Of a DNA stretch of 64,000 nt, positions 21,401-35,900 are shown piece after piece. The notes below the pieces were generated by a model, which did not search any database, was not told where the DNA came from, and saw only the letters and a program-made list of their open reading frames with translations. The number at the start of each line of letters is the position of its first letter. Within the stretch, counting starts at the first letter, position 1. Position numbers and translations under genes: made by a program. The stretch covers positions 106,687,988 through 106,751,987 of the forward strand of contig NC_080423.1 in the NCBI RefSeq assembly GCF_029873635.1. Direction: 5' to 3'. This DNA is from Malania oleifera. Taxonomy: Eukaryota > Streptophyta > Magnoliopsida > Santalales > Ximeniaceae.

Positions 21401-24400
21401 TGACTTTTATTCCTTAAGGATTTTTTTTTTTTAAAGTTCTCTGAATTAGATGATGACTAAAATATTTTTTTGTTTGATGACATCAATACCAACCTTATTG
21501 ATTGGTATTCTGTATGCTGGTATCTCTGCATATTTGATGACAGTAATGTTCAGAACTTTGACATAAAGCTCTGTTGCTACTTGATGGTATTTCCTGAAAA
21601 TGTTCTAAAAAGAAACCACTTGTGTAACATTTGCTGCATGGAAAAATGATGAAAAGTTTCCAAATTTCATTTGGTGAAAGTTGATACCTTTTCTCATTCC
21701 TTGTTTCATTTTTCCATTTTAACCCCATCTGCACCACTCTTGAGAAAAGATTGACTGAGATGGCAATGTTTTCAATTATAGTAATGACTGTCAGTCACAT
21801 TTAATAGATGTGCTTCAGTAATGTTCAGAACTTTGACATAAAGCTCTGTTGCTACTTGATGGTATTTCCTGAAAATGTTCTAAAAAGAAACCACTTGTGT
21901 AACATTTGCTGCATGGAAAAATGATGAAAAGTTTCCAAATTTCATTTAGTGAAAGTTGATACCTTTTCTCATTCCTTGTTTAATTTACCATTTTAACCCC
22001 ATCTGCACCACTCTTGAGAAAAGATTGACTGAGATGGCAATGTTTTCAATTATAGTAATGACTGTCAGTCACATTTAATAGATGTGCTTTTTTTTTTTTT
22101 TTTTCTGGTTTTCTCTTTCTTCCCAAACATAGTCTCTTTTTTTTTTTTTCCTAAACTGACAATGAGTAGGCTGTCCTTGTTCCCAGAAACTCCATGGCAC
22201 CCTAAGGGACCTTAGGTAGGGGAAGATGGGAAAATTTCCAAGGCATGAACCAGGATGAGGCTATTTTTTTCCGGCTTCTTGCACTGAGGTCGTAAAGTCT
22301 CAACTAAATGGTTCATGGGGTTTGTACCCTTTGTTATGATGGTCAACAAAGGGATGATGAAATTTTAAATTGAATTCATTTGTCAAGCTAGCTTAACTCT
22401 TGAATTATGGATCATAGTAGTTATGGTCAAGACTCAAGAGTTGTTAATGTGAGTCGAGTACTGAACTTGCTTTTCTGAAGGCCAATTCACCCTTTTCTTT
22501 AACATGAAAAAAGATACAAGCAGTCCAAAAAAACAAATAAAATAAAATATAATGCAGTAAAATATTGGCACTTCATGGTGGTGGCTTAAACTACATACAC
22601 AGCTATGCAACATTATGGAATATTCAAGTTGTGTCAAGAGTTTTTTATGTTTCACCCATATAGCAACTTAGCAAGTGTGCATTTTCATGCATGCACCCAC
22701 TGGTTTGCAGAATGTGATCATATAGGCACGCTTGCTTGCAAAAGAATACCTAGCTTCTAGGTGTTCTTTGCCTTAGCCACTGCTTGCTTCTTTTGTTTGA
22801 TTTAATTGGAGCTGAATCATGGTTATCCAGGACCATACCGTAGCAGTTAATTTTATTTGCTTAAGTGGTATTTGTTGTGTATTATCAAATATCTAATCAC
22901 ATTGATTGCTTCAATGACATGCGATGAAGGAAAAACCTACTACAAACATCTAGTTGTGATTTAAGAGAAAAACTGATCATCTTTTTGTAATGTTGGGGTT
23001 TCCTAGAGAGAGAGTGAGAGAGAGAGATTGAGTGGGGTGGTGGAATTGTAGTAGGATAAAGTGAGATCAGTGTGCAGATTACGTGTATTTTGTGGACAGC
23101 AATGCGGTGGCTAGTTTCTAAATCTCTTCTTATTGACAATGGGTCAGGATGGCCTAGTTCTTAAGTTTCCTCCAAAAAGAAATCTTTATGTGAAATATCT
23201 TGTCCAATTGAAGATAATTAAATGATGGATGATCTAACTAAGATTTTTCTTTGAAGGCTTTAGAGGCAGCCATGAGCAAATTCTTTAACTATTGATAACT
23301 TGGAGAAGCTTGGGAGGGGGGGAGGGGGAGATTATGGTGAATTGGTGCTTTGTTTGCAAAATTGAGGCAGAATCAGTAAATAATAACTAAATGCACTGTT
23401 CTTGGACAGGATTTGTGAAAATCAGCTCGCTCTTTTGAGGAAGAATTATGAAGTTGTCTGGGCTTCAATTTTTGTACAACTAGGAAAAAATATGGTCCTG
23501 ATCCCTTTCACCATTTTTTGGAGTAGTGTGGAGGGAAATAATGGGGAAGCATTTGGCAAAAGGAGCTCTTGCGCTCTGATTAGTGGTGATTGAAATTTTA
23601 GAATTTTCTTTTTGATAGATTGGATGTGACTTATATGTATACCGTTATTGATTTTGTTGGCTTTTCATGACTTACATGTTAAAAAAGCTGATCCATATTT
23701 CGAATCAAAGGCTTTTACTCCCAGGACAAGTTTTTAACAAGAGGTTCTTGGTTCATTTATTGTTGTTTGTTTGGTAAGTCATAAGTGCCTAGGTCTGTCT
23801 GGCAGCAAGTAGTTAAGGTTGACTTCATGAAGGTGTTTGAGGAGTTTCATGCTAATGGGGTGATTCCCAAGAGTATGAATTCAACTTTATCACTTAAGTC
23901 CCGAGAAAGATTGCTCTGTTAGGGTTAGCGACTTCCATTGTAGCAGTTTGGCTATGAGTGTTTATAAAATCATTGCTAAGGTGCTGGCTGATAAGATTAA
24001 GGATGTGATAGGGGGTCCCGTTTCCAGTTCCTAGGTGGCCTTTGTGGTGTAACTGGTGTTTTGGGTGTGGTAGCAATTAGATATACCCTAGATGCTATCC
24101 TTGTGGCTAATGAGGTTGTGGGGATGTTAGGAGGAAGAGCAGAGCTTAATCTTTAAGCTGGATTTTGAGATGGCAAATGACAGGGTTAATTGGCTTTTTT
24201 GGATAGGGTCTTAGATAGCTTCGCTTTAGGTCTAAGTGGCAAGGCAGGATTAAAGGTTGTCTTTTGTGATTATTAATAGAGAACCAGAAAACTTGGCTTT
24301 AGCATCTAGGGTTTTCAGGCAAGGGGATCCTTTTATCTCCCTTGCTTTTTATTTTGTTTGCTGATGTATTGAGTAGGATGACTGAGAGGGCATCGTGGGG

Positions 24401-27400
24401 GTTTTATGCAGGGTATTTCTGTGGGCAGGGATGGGATGACTCTCTCATTTGCAGTTTGTCAATGAAATTATTCTTTTCTTATCTGATGACTCGACATCTT
24501 TTTGTGGTATTATCACTATCTTACAGGTTTTTAAGTTAGTTTCAGGGCTTAAGACTTAAGCGTGATCTAGGTTGTCTTAATTGAGTCTAGAGAGGACGGC
24601 TAGGTCTTCTGGCAATGCCACTTTTGTGGGTTGTGGAATCTTGCAGTACATTTGACTTATTTAGTAATTCCGTTAGGTGGGAATTCTCATATTGAGAGAT
24701 TTTGGGGTCCAGCAATTGCGAAAGTGTGTAACATCTTGATGGGCAGAAGGGTGTGGTCTTCTCTTTAGGAGGTCTCATTGCTTCAATCCAAGTGTATCTT
24801 TCTTAGATTCCCCCACTGCTTTCTCTGATTCCTCTGTATCTTATATCCTTGTTTATGATCCAGCAGGGTTTGCTAATAGACTTGAGAGGATTATGGGAGA
24901 CGGGTGGATGAGAAGAGGGATCATCGTGTGAGTTGAGAGCTCTTTTGTAGGTACTTTCTTGTTTTCTTTTGGAAACTCATTCTTTCAAGCCTAGGGTTAT
25001 TAATAGTAAATTTGGTGTGCAAGAGGATGGGTGGGGTCCTAGCATTGTAGCTAGAGTTTCACACTAAAGCCGTTGGAAGTTCGTTACATAGGTAAATAAT
25101 TTATTCTTTCCTAGTACAAAATATAACGAGACAGAAGCTCTTAGGGTTTGGTTTTGGAAGGACTCTTGACTCAGGGAAGTCTGTTTTTGGGCTGTCTTAG
25201 TTATTTTTCATCTTACTTGTCTTAGCTATTTTTCATCTTACTTGTCTTAGCTATTTTTCATCTTACTATGTATTGTGAGGTACCTATTCTTTCTTTTCTG
25301 TTTATTGATAGTACTTTTGTTTCTCAGGATTTTCAATTTTGTAGGAATTTGGATCACAGTGTGATGGAGGGGCATTCCTCACTCCTGAATTTGTTGGATT
25401 TCTATTGATATTCTCACCATGGGGACGTTAGGAGTTGGTGTTTGGATGCTTGTCGGGTTTTTTCCTTACAAAACTTTTTATTCTCATCTAAACGGAAACT
25501 TCTTATTCACCTCTTCTTGCTAATCAAGTGTAGAAAGCTAAAATTCCTTAAAAGGTAAACACATTTGTGTGGATGGCCATTCCTAATAGAGTTGACGTCA
25601 ACAATATGCTCCAGATTAGAACACTACACATGGCTCTTTTTCCTCCTGGAGTATGTGTTATGTGTTACATTAGCGGTTATACATTCCTTCACTGCCCTGC
25701 CCTGTAACTTGGTGCTTATGGAACAAACTTCCTGGTTTGTGAGGTGATTGTTGGATTTGTCCTCATTCTTTGTTTATTTTTTATTTCTAAATTGGCTTTA
25801 TGGCTTTTGAGAAGGTAAAAGTATGCATGGATTTTGTGGTGGAGTGAAGTTTTTGCTGTTTTATGAGTCCTTTGGCTAGGGAGAATTTTTGGATTTTTTA
25901 GAAATCAAATTTCATCTCTCAATTTGATATGGGACATGATTGTTTATTTCGCTTCCATGCGGATTTTCTCTGCAGGGTGTTTTGGCAGTATGGCTTTTTC
26001 AGACATCTGACTTGATTAATCGATTTCATTTGCTTAATTTATTTATTTTTCGGTATTATACTAGTTTTTTCTTTTCTACTTATTTTTATTTATTATTTTG
26101 GGATCCTCATCCTCCTTGAACACGTTCCTTTATTAATAAATTTCTTTTTCTATCAATTTTTTTTTTTAATTCTCACAAATGATTCATGGTTAAGGCTACT
26201 TGATATTTTTTGAGCCTAGTTTATATGATGCTGCATAATGTATGCATACCAATTTATTATCTGTTATATGTTTATGCATCTTGTTTACATGGGGCAGCGT
26301 CTTTATATATCATGAATCCATTGTTAGTTACAACTTACAAGTAATCTTATACTTATGTTTGGTAGTAAGGATGGAAAGTTTTCTCTTCTAATGGCTGTAA
26401 TACATAACAAAGATGGAGGTTCCATACTTAGTCATTAGATCAAGAACCTTTCCATTCTTCTACCTTTCTTTCCTTCCTCTTCCCTTCTGACAAAACACTG
26501 CTAAGTTCCGTCTAGGTTTTTGAATTAGTATATTATCTCATTCTGCTGCAATGATGCATTTAGAATGCACTTAGAATCAGAAGTATGATTTACCTTTTCT
26601 CCCTCTGTCTGTTATTAGGTCATGCACATTGCTTACATGTACAACAAAGGGAATTGCAAGCATGAGGTCCATTGAAGTTCGCAAGTCAACCAGGGATTCT
26701 TTAAGTACTGAGTCTTTGAAAACATGGAATGTTTGTAGTGGTGGTAATATTTTTTGTTCTAAAGTGGATGCAAGCGAAAGTTATGCCTTATTTGGAGGGT
26801 GAGGCTCTCCATATGCTTAATTTCCAATATAAGCACATAGGTGAATTTATCTTCCTTACTTTTCATTTGATGATTCAAGTTATAATGACTTCTCTGTTTC
26901 CTACTCAGGAAAAGTGTTGAGGTTAATGTGTGGGATCTTGAGCAAGGTTCTAAAATCTGGACTGCAAAATCAGTGAGCCTTCTGTCTCCCCATTATATGT
27001 TGACAAAATAAACCAAAATTTTAATTCCCCCAAGTTGCAGGTCCTTGCATTTAATTCATTGTATTTACCTTGTGCAGCCTCCTAAAAATAGCCTCGGTAT
27101 ATTCACTCCAACTTGGTTTACGTCTGCAACATTCCTAAATAAAGATGATCACCGTAAATTTGTGGCTGGTACCAACAGCCATCAGGTAATTGCCAAAGAA
27201 AAATTCTTCTTCTACTGGAATGAATGCCCTGAATTGTAATGTAGGACTTAGGCAGCTTTTCTGTTGACACCTATAATGAGCATTAAGTATTATTGCAGCT
27301 TCAATGTCAACATATGTTTTCTAATGTGCCCAATATTTGTTGATACCTTACTAATGAGGCAATTAATTAGCATTGGAGAAGCTGTGCTAGGGTAGCTAGT

Positions 27401-29857
27401 GTTAAAGCTTGATATTGTCGGCTCACAACCTAACAGCTTCGGTCCCACATTGGATGTATATTAGGGAAATCTTGGGCTTATAAGGAGGGTTTGGGTTCCA
27501 ATTAAGTGAGACATATTTTACAGGACACATTTGTGAGGCCAGTGGGCCAAAGTGGACAATATCTCACCAGAGTTGGGCCCAGGATTGTCACATTTGATAT
27601 CAAAGCCACCTTGGGAGTACAATCACGTGAGTGCATCCGCCCTGGAGGTACTATCATGTGAATGGATCTGCCCTGGGGATACCATGATGTGAGTGAATCC
27701 TACACAGAGGTGTAAGCCACTTTGATAAGGACGTCAAAGATCGAATGAGAGAGTTTGTCCCAGTCTTATATTGGATGTGTACGAGGGAGATCATGTTGAT
27801 GAAAACGTCATAAATCAGATGAAAGAGCCTGTCACGGTCTCAAATCGGATGTGTACTAGGGAAATAATGCTGACGAGGACGTCAGAGATTGGACGAGAGA
27901 GTCTGTCATTGTCCCATATCAGATATGTACTAGGGAGATCTTGGGCTTAAAAGGAGGGTTTGGGTTCCAACCAAGTGAGAAGTCTTTTATAGGACAAACC
28001 TGTGAGGCTAGTGGGCCAAAGTGGACAATACCTCATTGGAGTTGGCCCCAAGACTATTACATTTAGGTAAAGTCGTAATCTAATATGGTATCAGAGCCGG
28101 TTACTAGGAGGTTGTGCGCTCTATGGTGCTTGCATTTATTATGTGATGCTTAAAAATTCTTGCATTTCTTATAATGGGTGTTATTTATCATTTGTTTATC
28201 TCTCCACGTGCTGTCAAGCTGCATTTGCAGGGAAGTGTTAAAGTGTAATACTGTTGGCCCACAACCTAATAGCTTAAACTTTTAGGTAAGTGGTAATTAA
28301 CAGTTAGAAAAAAGGCTAAGAGCTGGTCCTTTCAGATAAATGGAAATTTGATTAGAAAAGCCAAAGAAAAGGAGCCTATATAGCAGAATCCACTCCAGTG
28401 GTTCAGGTTAGCCAAATCAAAGTATCATGTGGTAAAAAGGGAGCCCCACATAATGAGCCTTGTATGTAAAGTGGAGGAAGCCACTTGGACAAACACTGCC
28501 AGATACTTCTTCCCTTTCCACTCCAACCCTAACTCCAAAAACTTGCCCACTAAACAATACCACTTGCTACCAAATCAAATGCTATGAGAATCTCTTCCCA
28601 AGTGACCAATGATCAACAACCCACCAGAAACCATTTAGCAAAACTTGCAGGAAATGTCACCCAACTGTTGCAATTTTGATTGTATTTGAGAACAAACAAA
28701 TAAACATTCTCCCCCACTTTGTCCAACAAGTTCTTTCCTTCGATCAGAATCGAACGTTTTGGTTTTTTCTTTTTTCTGTTCTTATGTTTGAGGACTTCTT
28801 TTTCCCCTCAATACAACTTCTATTTCTACCCAAAAGGAAAACTACATATTTGTTTTCTTTGTCATTAAAAGATCTGCAAAAACTTCTTTCAAAAATGCAG
28901 AGAAATCAAGTTTAATAAGGGCAGTTAATTTCTTCGACTCGGCAACCCCTCCAAGGGTATGATTTTCTTTTTTTTGGTTGCATGAGGTTTTTCTTGGCAA
29001 AAATCTCCATAGGCATCTCTGCCTCAGATTCCAAGCCTCAATTTGCCAATCAGCAAGTTTTGATACTGAATGAATTAAAGTTAATCTTTGAAGTTTCAAA
29101 CAAAATAGAAGCCAAAAGCACTATGCCATCCCATCACAAACAAGAAGTTTTACTGTCCTTGGAAACTCTCATATTATTCTGAATCCAAAGGTTCCATAGA
29201 ATGGCAAAAAGCGCACAGTTCTATAATGCTCTTCCCTTTTTGCTCTTTCCAAAGCCCTAATACCTCAGTAGCAAGAAGTCGCCCACAACCCAAGGCGTCA
29301 CCTGAGCTTCGCCAAAACAAGAAAAAAAAATCCTTTGTAGATGGTTTGCCACCGGACAATGAAGAAAAAGGTCATTTCACTAGACTCACGACACATCAAT
29401 CACATATCAAGAATGAGAGCCCTATATGGTTTTCTAGCCTGCGACAATCATTTATTTTAATCCTATTGAGAATCATGGTCCAGATGAAAATCCAAATCTT
29501 ATTGGGAACCTCTTCCTTCCAAATGATGTGACTTCAAGGAAAATGACTGTGGGAAGGAGTTTTTGAAAGGTGAAGTAAAAATGATTTAGAAGAAACAAGT
29601 CCCGATGAATCTCCTTCTCAGACTCTCTCTCATCACCCCTATTGAAGGGATCATAATGATTGAGAACGAGATCTCGTTAACCTCTCTCTTGTCGAGATCC
29701 CTAGAAAAATAGGAAATCTCTGTAAAGAGAACGAACCCCTTCCCAGCTCGTGCAGTAGATGGTTAAAAGAAAGAACGAGTTGATGAGTGCATTGTGAAGA
29801 GAAGAATAATTAAAAAGACAATGCACCGTCATCCTCAATGAGACCTAACACACACTC

Positions 29858-29903
<46 letters not shown>

Positions 29904-32900
29904 TCAATGAGACCTAACACACACTCACAAAGAGAGAGAGAGTTTTATACCCAAAAAAAAGTCTTGGTTCAAACCTTAAGTAAGATGGTAATTTGCCAAA
30001 TCAGTTCCTCCAAATTTGATTCTAGAAGTGGCCTTGGCGGGTCAGTTATAAGGTCGATTTTGGGTGGGTTGACCCCTCAAAGCCTGGAATTGAATGTGTA
30101 AAGACAGATTCTCATATATTGGAACCAGCCCTTGTAGGCCTTGGTAACACATCAGAACATACTCTCCAAGGCTGGTTCTGTCGAGTTGCCATAGTACCTG
30201 AACCAGTTCTCACCAGTTTTCTTGTTTTTTGTTTTTGTTTTTATAAATTAATTAATTAATTTTAAAATTTTAATATCAAGGATTCCTGTGCCATCTTGTG
30301 ATTTATATTCTGGTTGTGGCAGGTTCGGCTTTATGATATTTCTGCCCAGAGAAGGCCTGTTATATCATTTGATTTCCGTGAGTCTCCTATCAAAGCAGTT
30401 GCTGAAGATCTTGATGGCCATACTATATATGTAGGAAATGGTGTTGGTGATCTTGCTTCGTTTGACATACGGACAGGTGTGTGTGATACTGTATAGATGT
30501 TATCTGCCAAAAAAATAAAAAATGAAATTCTCTATGTTTTTAGTCTGTAGATCTGAGCCTGCCTAGACTCTAGGTTAGTGGGAACCTTTTGACTTAAGCT
30601 TGCCTTGGTATGAAAAAGCATCATTTGTACTCTGCAACACTAGTGGATAGATATAGTTTTTTGCAATTTAACCATGAGTCACTGATATTTTCTTTGTTTT
30701 TTCTTTTTTTTTTGGTGAAATGAAATAAGCATCAGAAGATACTTCTTCCAAATGTATTATCCAAATTGCATTTTTGATTTTCAAATGGGGTTTACAATTA
30801 TGTTGGATGGACCCCCCCTTCACCCAATGCTAGAGTGATTAAGCTGTGACTTATTTGGTAAGTTGGAACTGTAACGTTTTAGGCCTGAAGTTAGTCTAGG
30901 CTGAATGGGGCTGGCCCTGGCTCAATCTGAAGCCCAACTACTTTTGGCAATCAGTATGTAAATTTAAAGTTTGTATAGTTTTAATGTTTTATACTTTTAT
31001 TTAAGTGTTGTACCTTTATTGAACCTACTGTAACATATGATTGAAAGTTCGTTCTTATGCAATGGGAAGCTTTAGTTAGGGAATTTCATACTAATACCAA
31101 TTTGTGTTGAACCTTTGTTTAGATTGACATTGTTTAGTTAGAGAGCTTGATTTGCACTCTATAGGCAATCTTTATCTTTGTTCTTGCAACGAAGTTGATG
31201 ATCAGCTAATACTAAATTTTCTTCGTTTTATCTAATGAATTAAATATATCAGTTGTCCTGTGCCTGCCTTATTCCAGTTGAATGTGTACATCCCTATTCC
31301 AGTATGGGTGTGGTAAGTGAGTAATTTATTTGCACCTTCCCATTCGTTAGCTCAGTTTTTCCTCCTACCGTATGCATCACTATTTATTGTGAAAACCTTT
31401 ATTGTTGAAGACTCTTTACTTTCTGTGTGGGATTTTCATTTGTTTGGTGTTGGTATGGGCTAAGCTTCCATGAGGAATAACACATGCACATGCTTGCGTG
31501 GATAGTATGTTTAGTTTAACTCTAAAAATTGGAAATCGTGACCCTAATGTATATGTTCTTTAGATTTGTGGGTGATTAACTTGATCTGCAAAGGCAGCAG
31601 ATGCCTGAAGTAATACAGAGTTAAACAAGAGTAGACTCATGGAACTTGTGTGCAAGGTACTGTCAAAGTAGTTCTCGGTATATCCACAACAAGTGGCTTA
31701 CTAGTATTAGGGAAATTCTCTTAAGAGACATGCTAAAAAGTTGGATCTACATTGGATCTCACCTGAATCACCCCATTATCCTCCTGAGAAGAAGTTTGGT
31801 TTCAAACTCCGATTTGAATAGTGCTAATGTGCCCTTGGGTGATCCCCATCTTAGGGTTAGGCTAGGGTCAGGCGTTGATGAGCACATTGAACTATCCATG
31901 TGGCTGCAAGCCCTCACAACAATATATGTTGTGCGGGCCTCCCACTGGTGCCCGCAATGCCAAAAGCAAGAGAAATATCTCATGCTTGCAAGACATATTG
32001 ATACATCCATCCATCAATCTTATCTTTTGATGAGTAATTTAATTTTGAAAAATAAATAGATAAGAAAGTGAGCATTCTTCAATGTGGGAACGTAATCATT
32101 TTACTGCAGGTTTTAATAGGAATGGCTATTAGTTGTTAAATTGGTGGAGTACGAGATCATTAATGCTACTTATGGCTAGATATTGTTGTTGGCATATTTC
32201 TGTTGCTACCTTTGATTAAATTTTCCCCAATTTTGGGGGTATTACAGGGAAATTGTTGGGATGCTTTTTGGGAAAGTGTTCTGGAAGCATCAGATCCATA
32301 GCCAGGCATCCGGAACTCCCAGTGATTGCCTCATGTGGTGAGTAATTCTTGGTCTTATATGTAAATTAGGTCACTGATGTTTGCCCCATTTTGTAGTATA
32401 ATTTTTGGTACTTGTTTTGTTGTGTTAACTCACTAATGGACGTATTGAAACACATGCATTTCTAACGCATTAGTCATATAATTTATATATGTTTCTAATT
32501 CTAACCCACTATTGCTCTTTTGAGTACACCTCCTCTCCCCCCTCTCCCCCCCCCCCAAAAAAAAAAAAAAATGTATTGAATATTTTTGTTTAAAGAATTT
32601 GAGAGCATGAGCTTGAGCTGGCTTGAGGTTAATATTTCACACATATCTGGGTCTAATCATTTTTGAGCTTGTATATCTTTTCTTGAAATTTGTATAATTT
32701 TTTGGGGGGTCAATTTCTTTCTTACTGTCACTGAGATTAAGAAAATTTATTCTCCAGGTTTTGATAGTTATGCACGCTTCTGGGATGTGAAGACACGGCA
32801 ACTTCTTTCCGCGGTACTTAATTAGACATTGTTATGAATAATTTCAGAGTGTTGTTAAAAATTAATTATTATTTCCTGAACATTTGATGTCTGCTGACTC

Positions 32901-35900
32901 ACCCTCTTAAATGCAGCATGGACCAACCAACAAAAGAGATATGAACTTGGGGACACATTTTTTGGGCCTTATCATGTTTGAGGAATGCGTATTTGCTAGC
33001 TACTTGTTTTGCAGCACTGATTTTTTCATCTTTTAAAATCCAATTATGCATGCATAACTCATATTGACAATGTTTAGTAACAATATAACTTAATTCAGAA
33101 AAATGAAGGCTTATCCTAGTCATTGGGGCAGCTACAAGATATGTTTTGCTACAAGAAGAAGAAGAAGAAGAAGCCTTAAGTCCCACTAGGTGGGGTTGGC
33201 TACATGAATCCTTTTCCATCAATCCACCCGATCAATTGCATTTTCCTCCACTAGCTTAAGAGTTTTTTTGCCCTTTTCTCACTGTTATTTTAGGTGTACT
33301 ACTTTTTTTTATACCGGAAACAATAACTAACTCACTCCTTTTCACAGGTTTCCTGCTTGGTCTACTTTTTTCAAATGCCCAAAGCATCTAAGTTGCCCTT
33401 CCCTTATCTTGTTTTTAAATGGTGCTATGCCTAGTTTATTGTAAAAATTTTTGTTCCTCAATGTATCTTTTAATGTTATAGCACTTATCCACCTTAATGT
33501 TCACATTTCGGTAACTTCTACTTTTTGTAAACGTTGTTTATTAGTTGCCCAACACTCTAATCCATAAAGCATGGCTGGCTTTGTAGCCATCCTCTAAAAC
33601 TTCCCTTTTAATTTTTAAGGATATTATATGTTTGCATAACATGCTCGATGAACTCCTCCATTTAACTCGTCTTGCTTTAACTCTATGTATTACATCCTCT
33701 TCGATTTCTCCTTCTGCTTGCATAATTGATCCAAGATAACAAATCTACTAGTGCTATCAATTTCTTGGTATCAAGTTTAATCTCATCTTCAATACTCTAC
33801 CTCTTAAGTTACAAGATACGTTTTGCTGAATGTGAATATTTGAAGGATACAAGTTGAACGAAGATTAAAGTTGAGATTCTGTCATCTAACTCAACCCCCT
33901 CCTGTGCCCTGCCTCTAGGCTTGTGTCACAGTCCCACACATTTAGCGTGTATTAGGGAGATACTTGCCACACAAGGATGGTTTAAGCTTCAACATTGTCA
34001 GGCGGCTTTTATGGTGCAAAGTTATGAGGTCTGCTGTGCCAAAGTGAACAACAACTTGCTGGAGCTTGGGATTAGCTGTATAAAGAGGCAACAAATGAAG
34101 GAGAGCTATAAGCAGAGACACCCAGATTGACATTTCAATAGGTCTGCTGTGCCAAAGTGGACAACAACTTGCTGGAGCTTGGGATTAGCTGTATAAAGAG
34201 GCAACAAATGAAGGAGAGCTATAAGCAGAGACACCCAGATTGACACTTTAAAAAGTTCTGTTTTAGCCAAAAGATACGTTGAATAGAATTTTTGGTAGAT
34301 GGTGACTATACATAATGTTATTTGAGGGAGCACATCAGTCTTGGGATGCTTGATTTTGAAATGGAGCAACATGCACAGAATTTTGACGATCTTGCACGAT
34401 CTCCTGATCTTCTGTGGAGTAGGAATGTTTTTGTTGTTTCTCTTTGGTACTCTGATTCAAGATCTTTTAAAGAATCTCATTGACTGATTTGCGGAGAGAT
34501 TGAAAGTATTTACTTTATTTTCACCTAAAAAGTTAGAACATATTGTTTTCTTTGTAGCTTTCTCTTTCCTTTTAATAAAGTTATTTATTTGAGGGAAAAA
34601 ATAGTGGATTCAATGTTGTATTTCTGTATCTCATATCGTCGTAATTGCCTAAATTTGTTGGATGCAGGTTTTCTTAAAGCAGCATCTGACAAATGTTGTT
34701 TTCGATTCGAATTTTTCTGACAAAGGTTAGTTTCCCTGCTTATCTGTTCTAATATTTTTTTCTCCTTATTTTAATTTCCTCTTGTCTCTTAACACATATG
34801 TTGGTGTCCTTGTTTGTGCTTTTATAAAAGCAAGGCACACATTCCTTGTGAATCAAGGCTGCAAACGGGCTCCTGTTGAATCAAGGCTGCAATAGGCTGA
34901 GCCGAGGCAAACTGAGCTGTGGTGAGCTCGAGCTTAAAGTTTTTAGTTTGAGCTCAGCTTGTTTAACATATGTATAACTCGAGCTCGGCTCGAGCTTGAC
35001 TTGACTAAAGTATAGTTCGTATTAATAAATGAGCCAAGCTCGAGCTCGAGCTCAAACTTGACTCGATTGAAGCCTTTTTCAAAATAATAAACGAACTAAG
35101 CCACTAAGCTAATTAAATTAATTGACAATTAAATATAATTTGAGAAAAAATATATTTTAAATTAAAAAATTTAAAATCCAATATTTAGTGAGATTAATAT
35201 CGAGTTTGTTCACGAGTCACTAACGCACTAGTAAATGAGTTGATAAACGAGCCAGCTCACGGCCTGTTAAACAAGCTGATTTAAGAGCCTAACTAGCTGA
35301 GTATGAACCAACTTGAGCTTGGTTCGTTTAGTTGATGAGCTCGAAATTTGAGCTTAAGCTCAGCTTGTTTAACTTAATAAACGAGTTTGAGTGAGCATTG
35401 AGTCAAGTGCTGAGTAGCATGAGCAGCTCAGCTCATTTGCAGCCTTACTGGTGATCACTTGCACAATGGACGGTTGACTAGGTTACACTGGAACAGAAAA
35501 TGAGAGCTGCTTAGACAATATGCAACAATAGTATTTTTTCAAAGGTGGAATGGTGTGGGTGATTGGATGTTTCTGAAATTAGAGCATTTCTTCTTTTTCT
35601 CTTTGGCATTGGGTGGTCTGCTAAACATATGCAATGTAGTGGCACTTCAATTACTGTTCACAGCATGGTAGCACATTGCTATTTACAGTGCTGTAGTAGC
35701 ATTATTCAGTGTTCATTTTTGAGATTCTTTGTTTTTTTGGATCGTATTTCAGGAGTGTTTCAAATATTTAATTTAAGTTATTTTGAGACTTTTTAAGTCT
35801 TTAATTTATTTGATGAGTTATGTATGGTTTATCTTCGATGGTTGAGATTAATTGTTACTGGGGTTAAGCTTGCAAGTGCCTTATATAAGCTTTGTAATTC

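Noticed and set aside
31646-32059. 137-codon open stretch in intron 8 of the WD40 gene
   Set aside because: No recognisable motif, no splice-compatible continuation, and the WD40 protein reads continuously from exon 8 to exon 9 without it.
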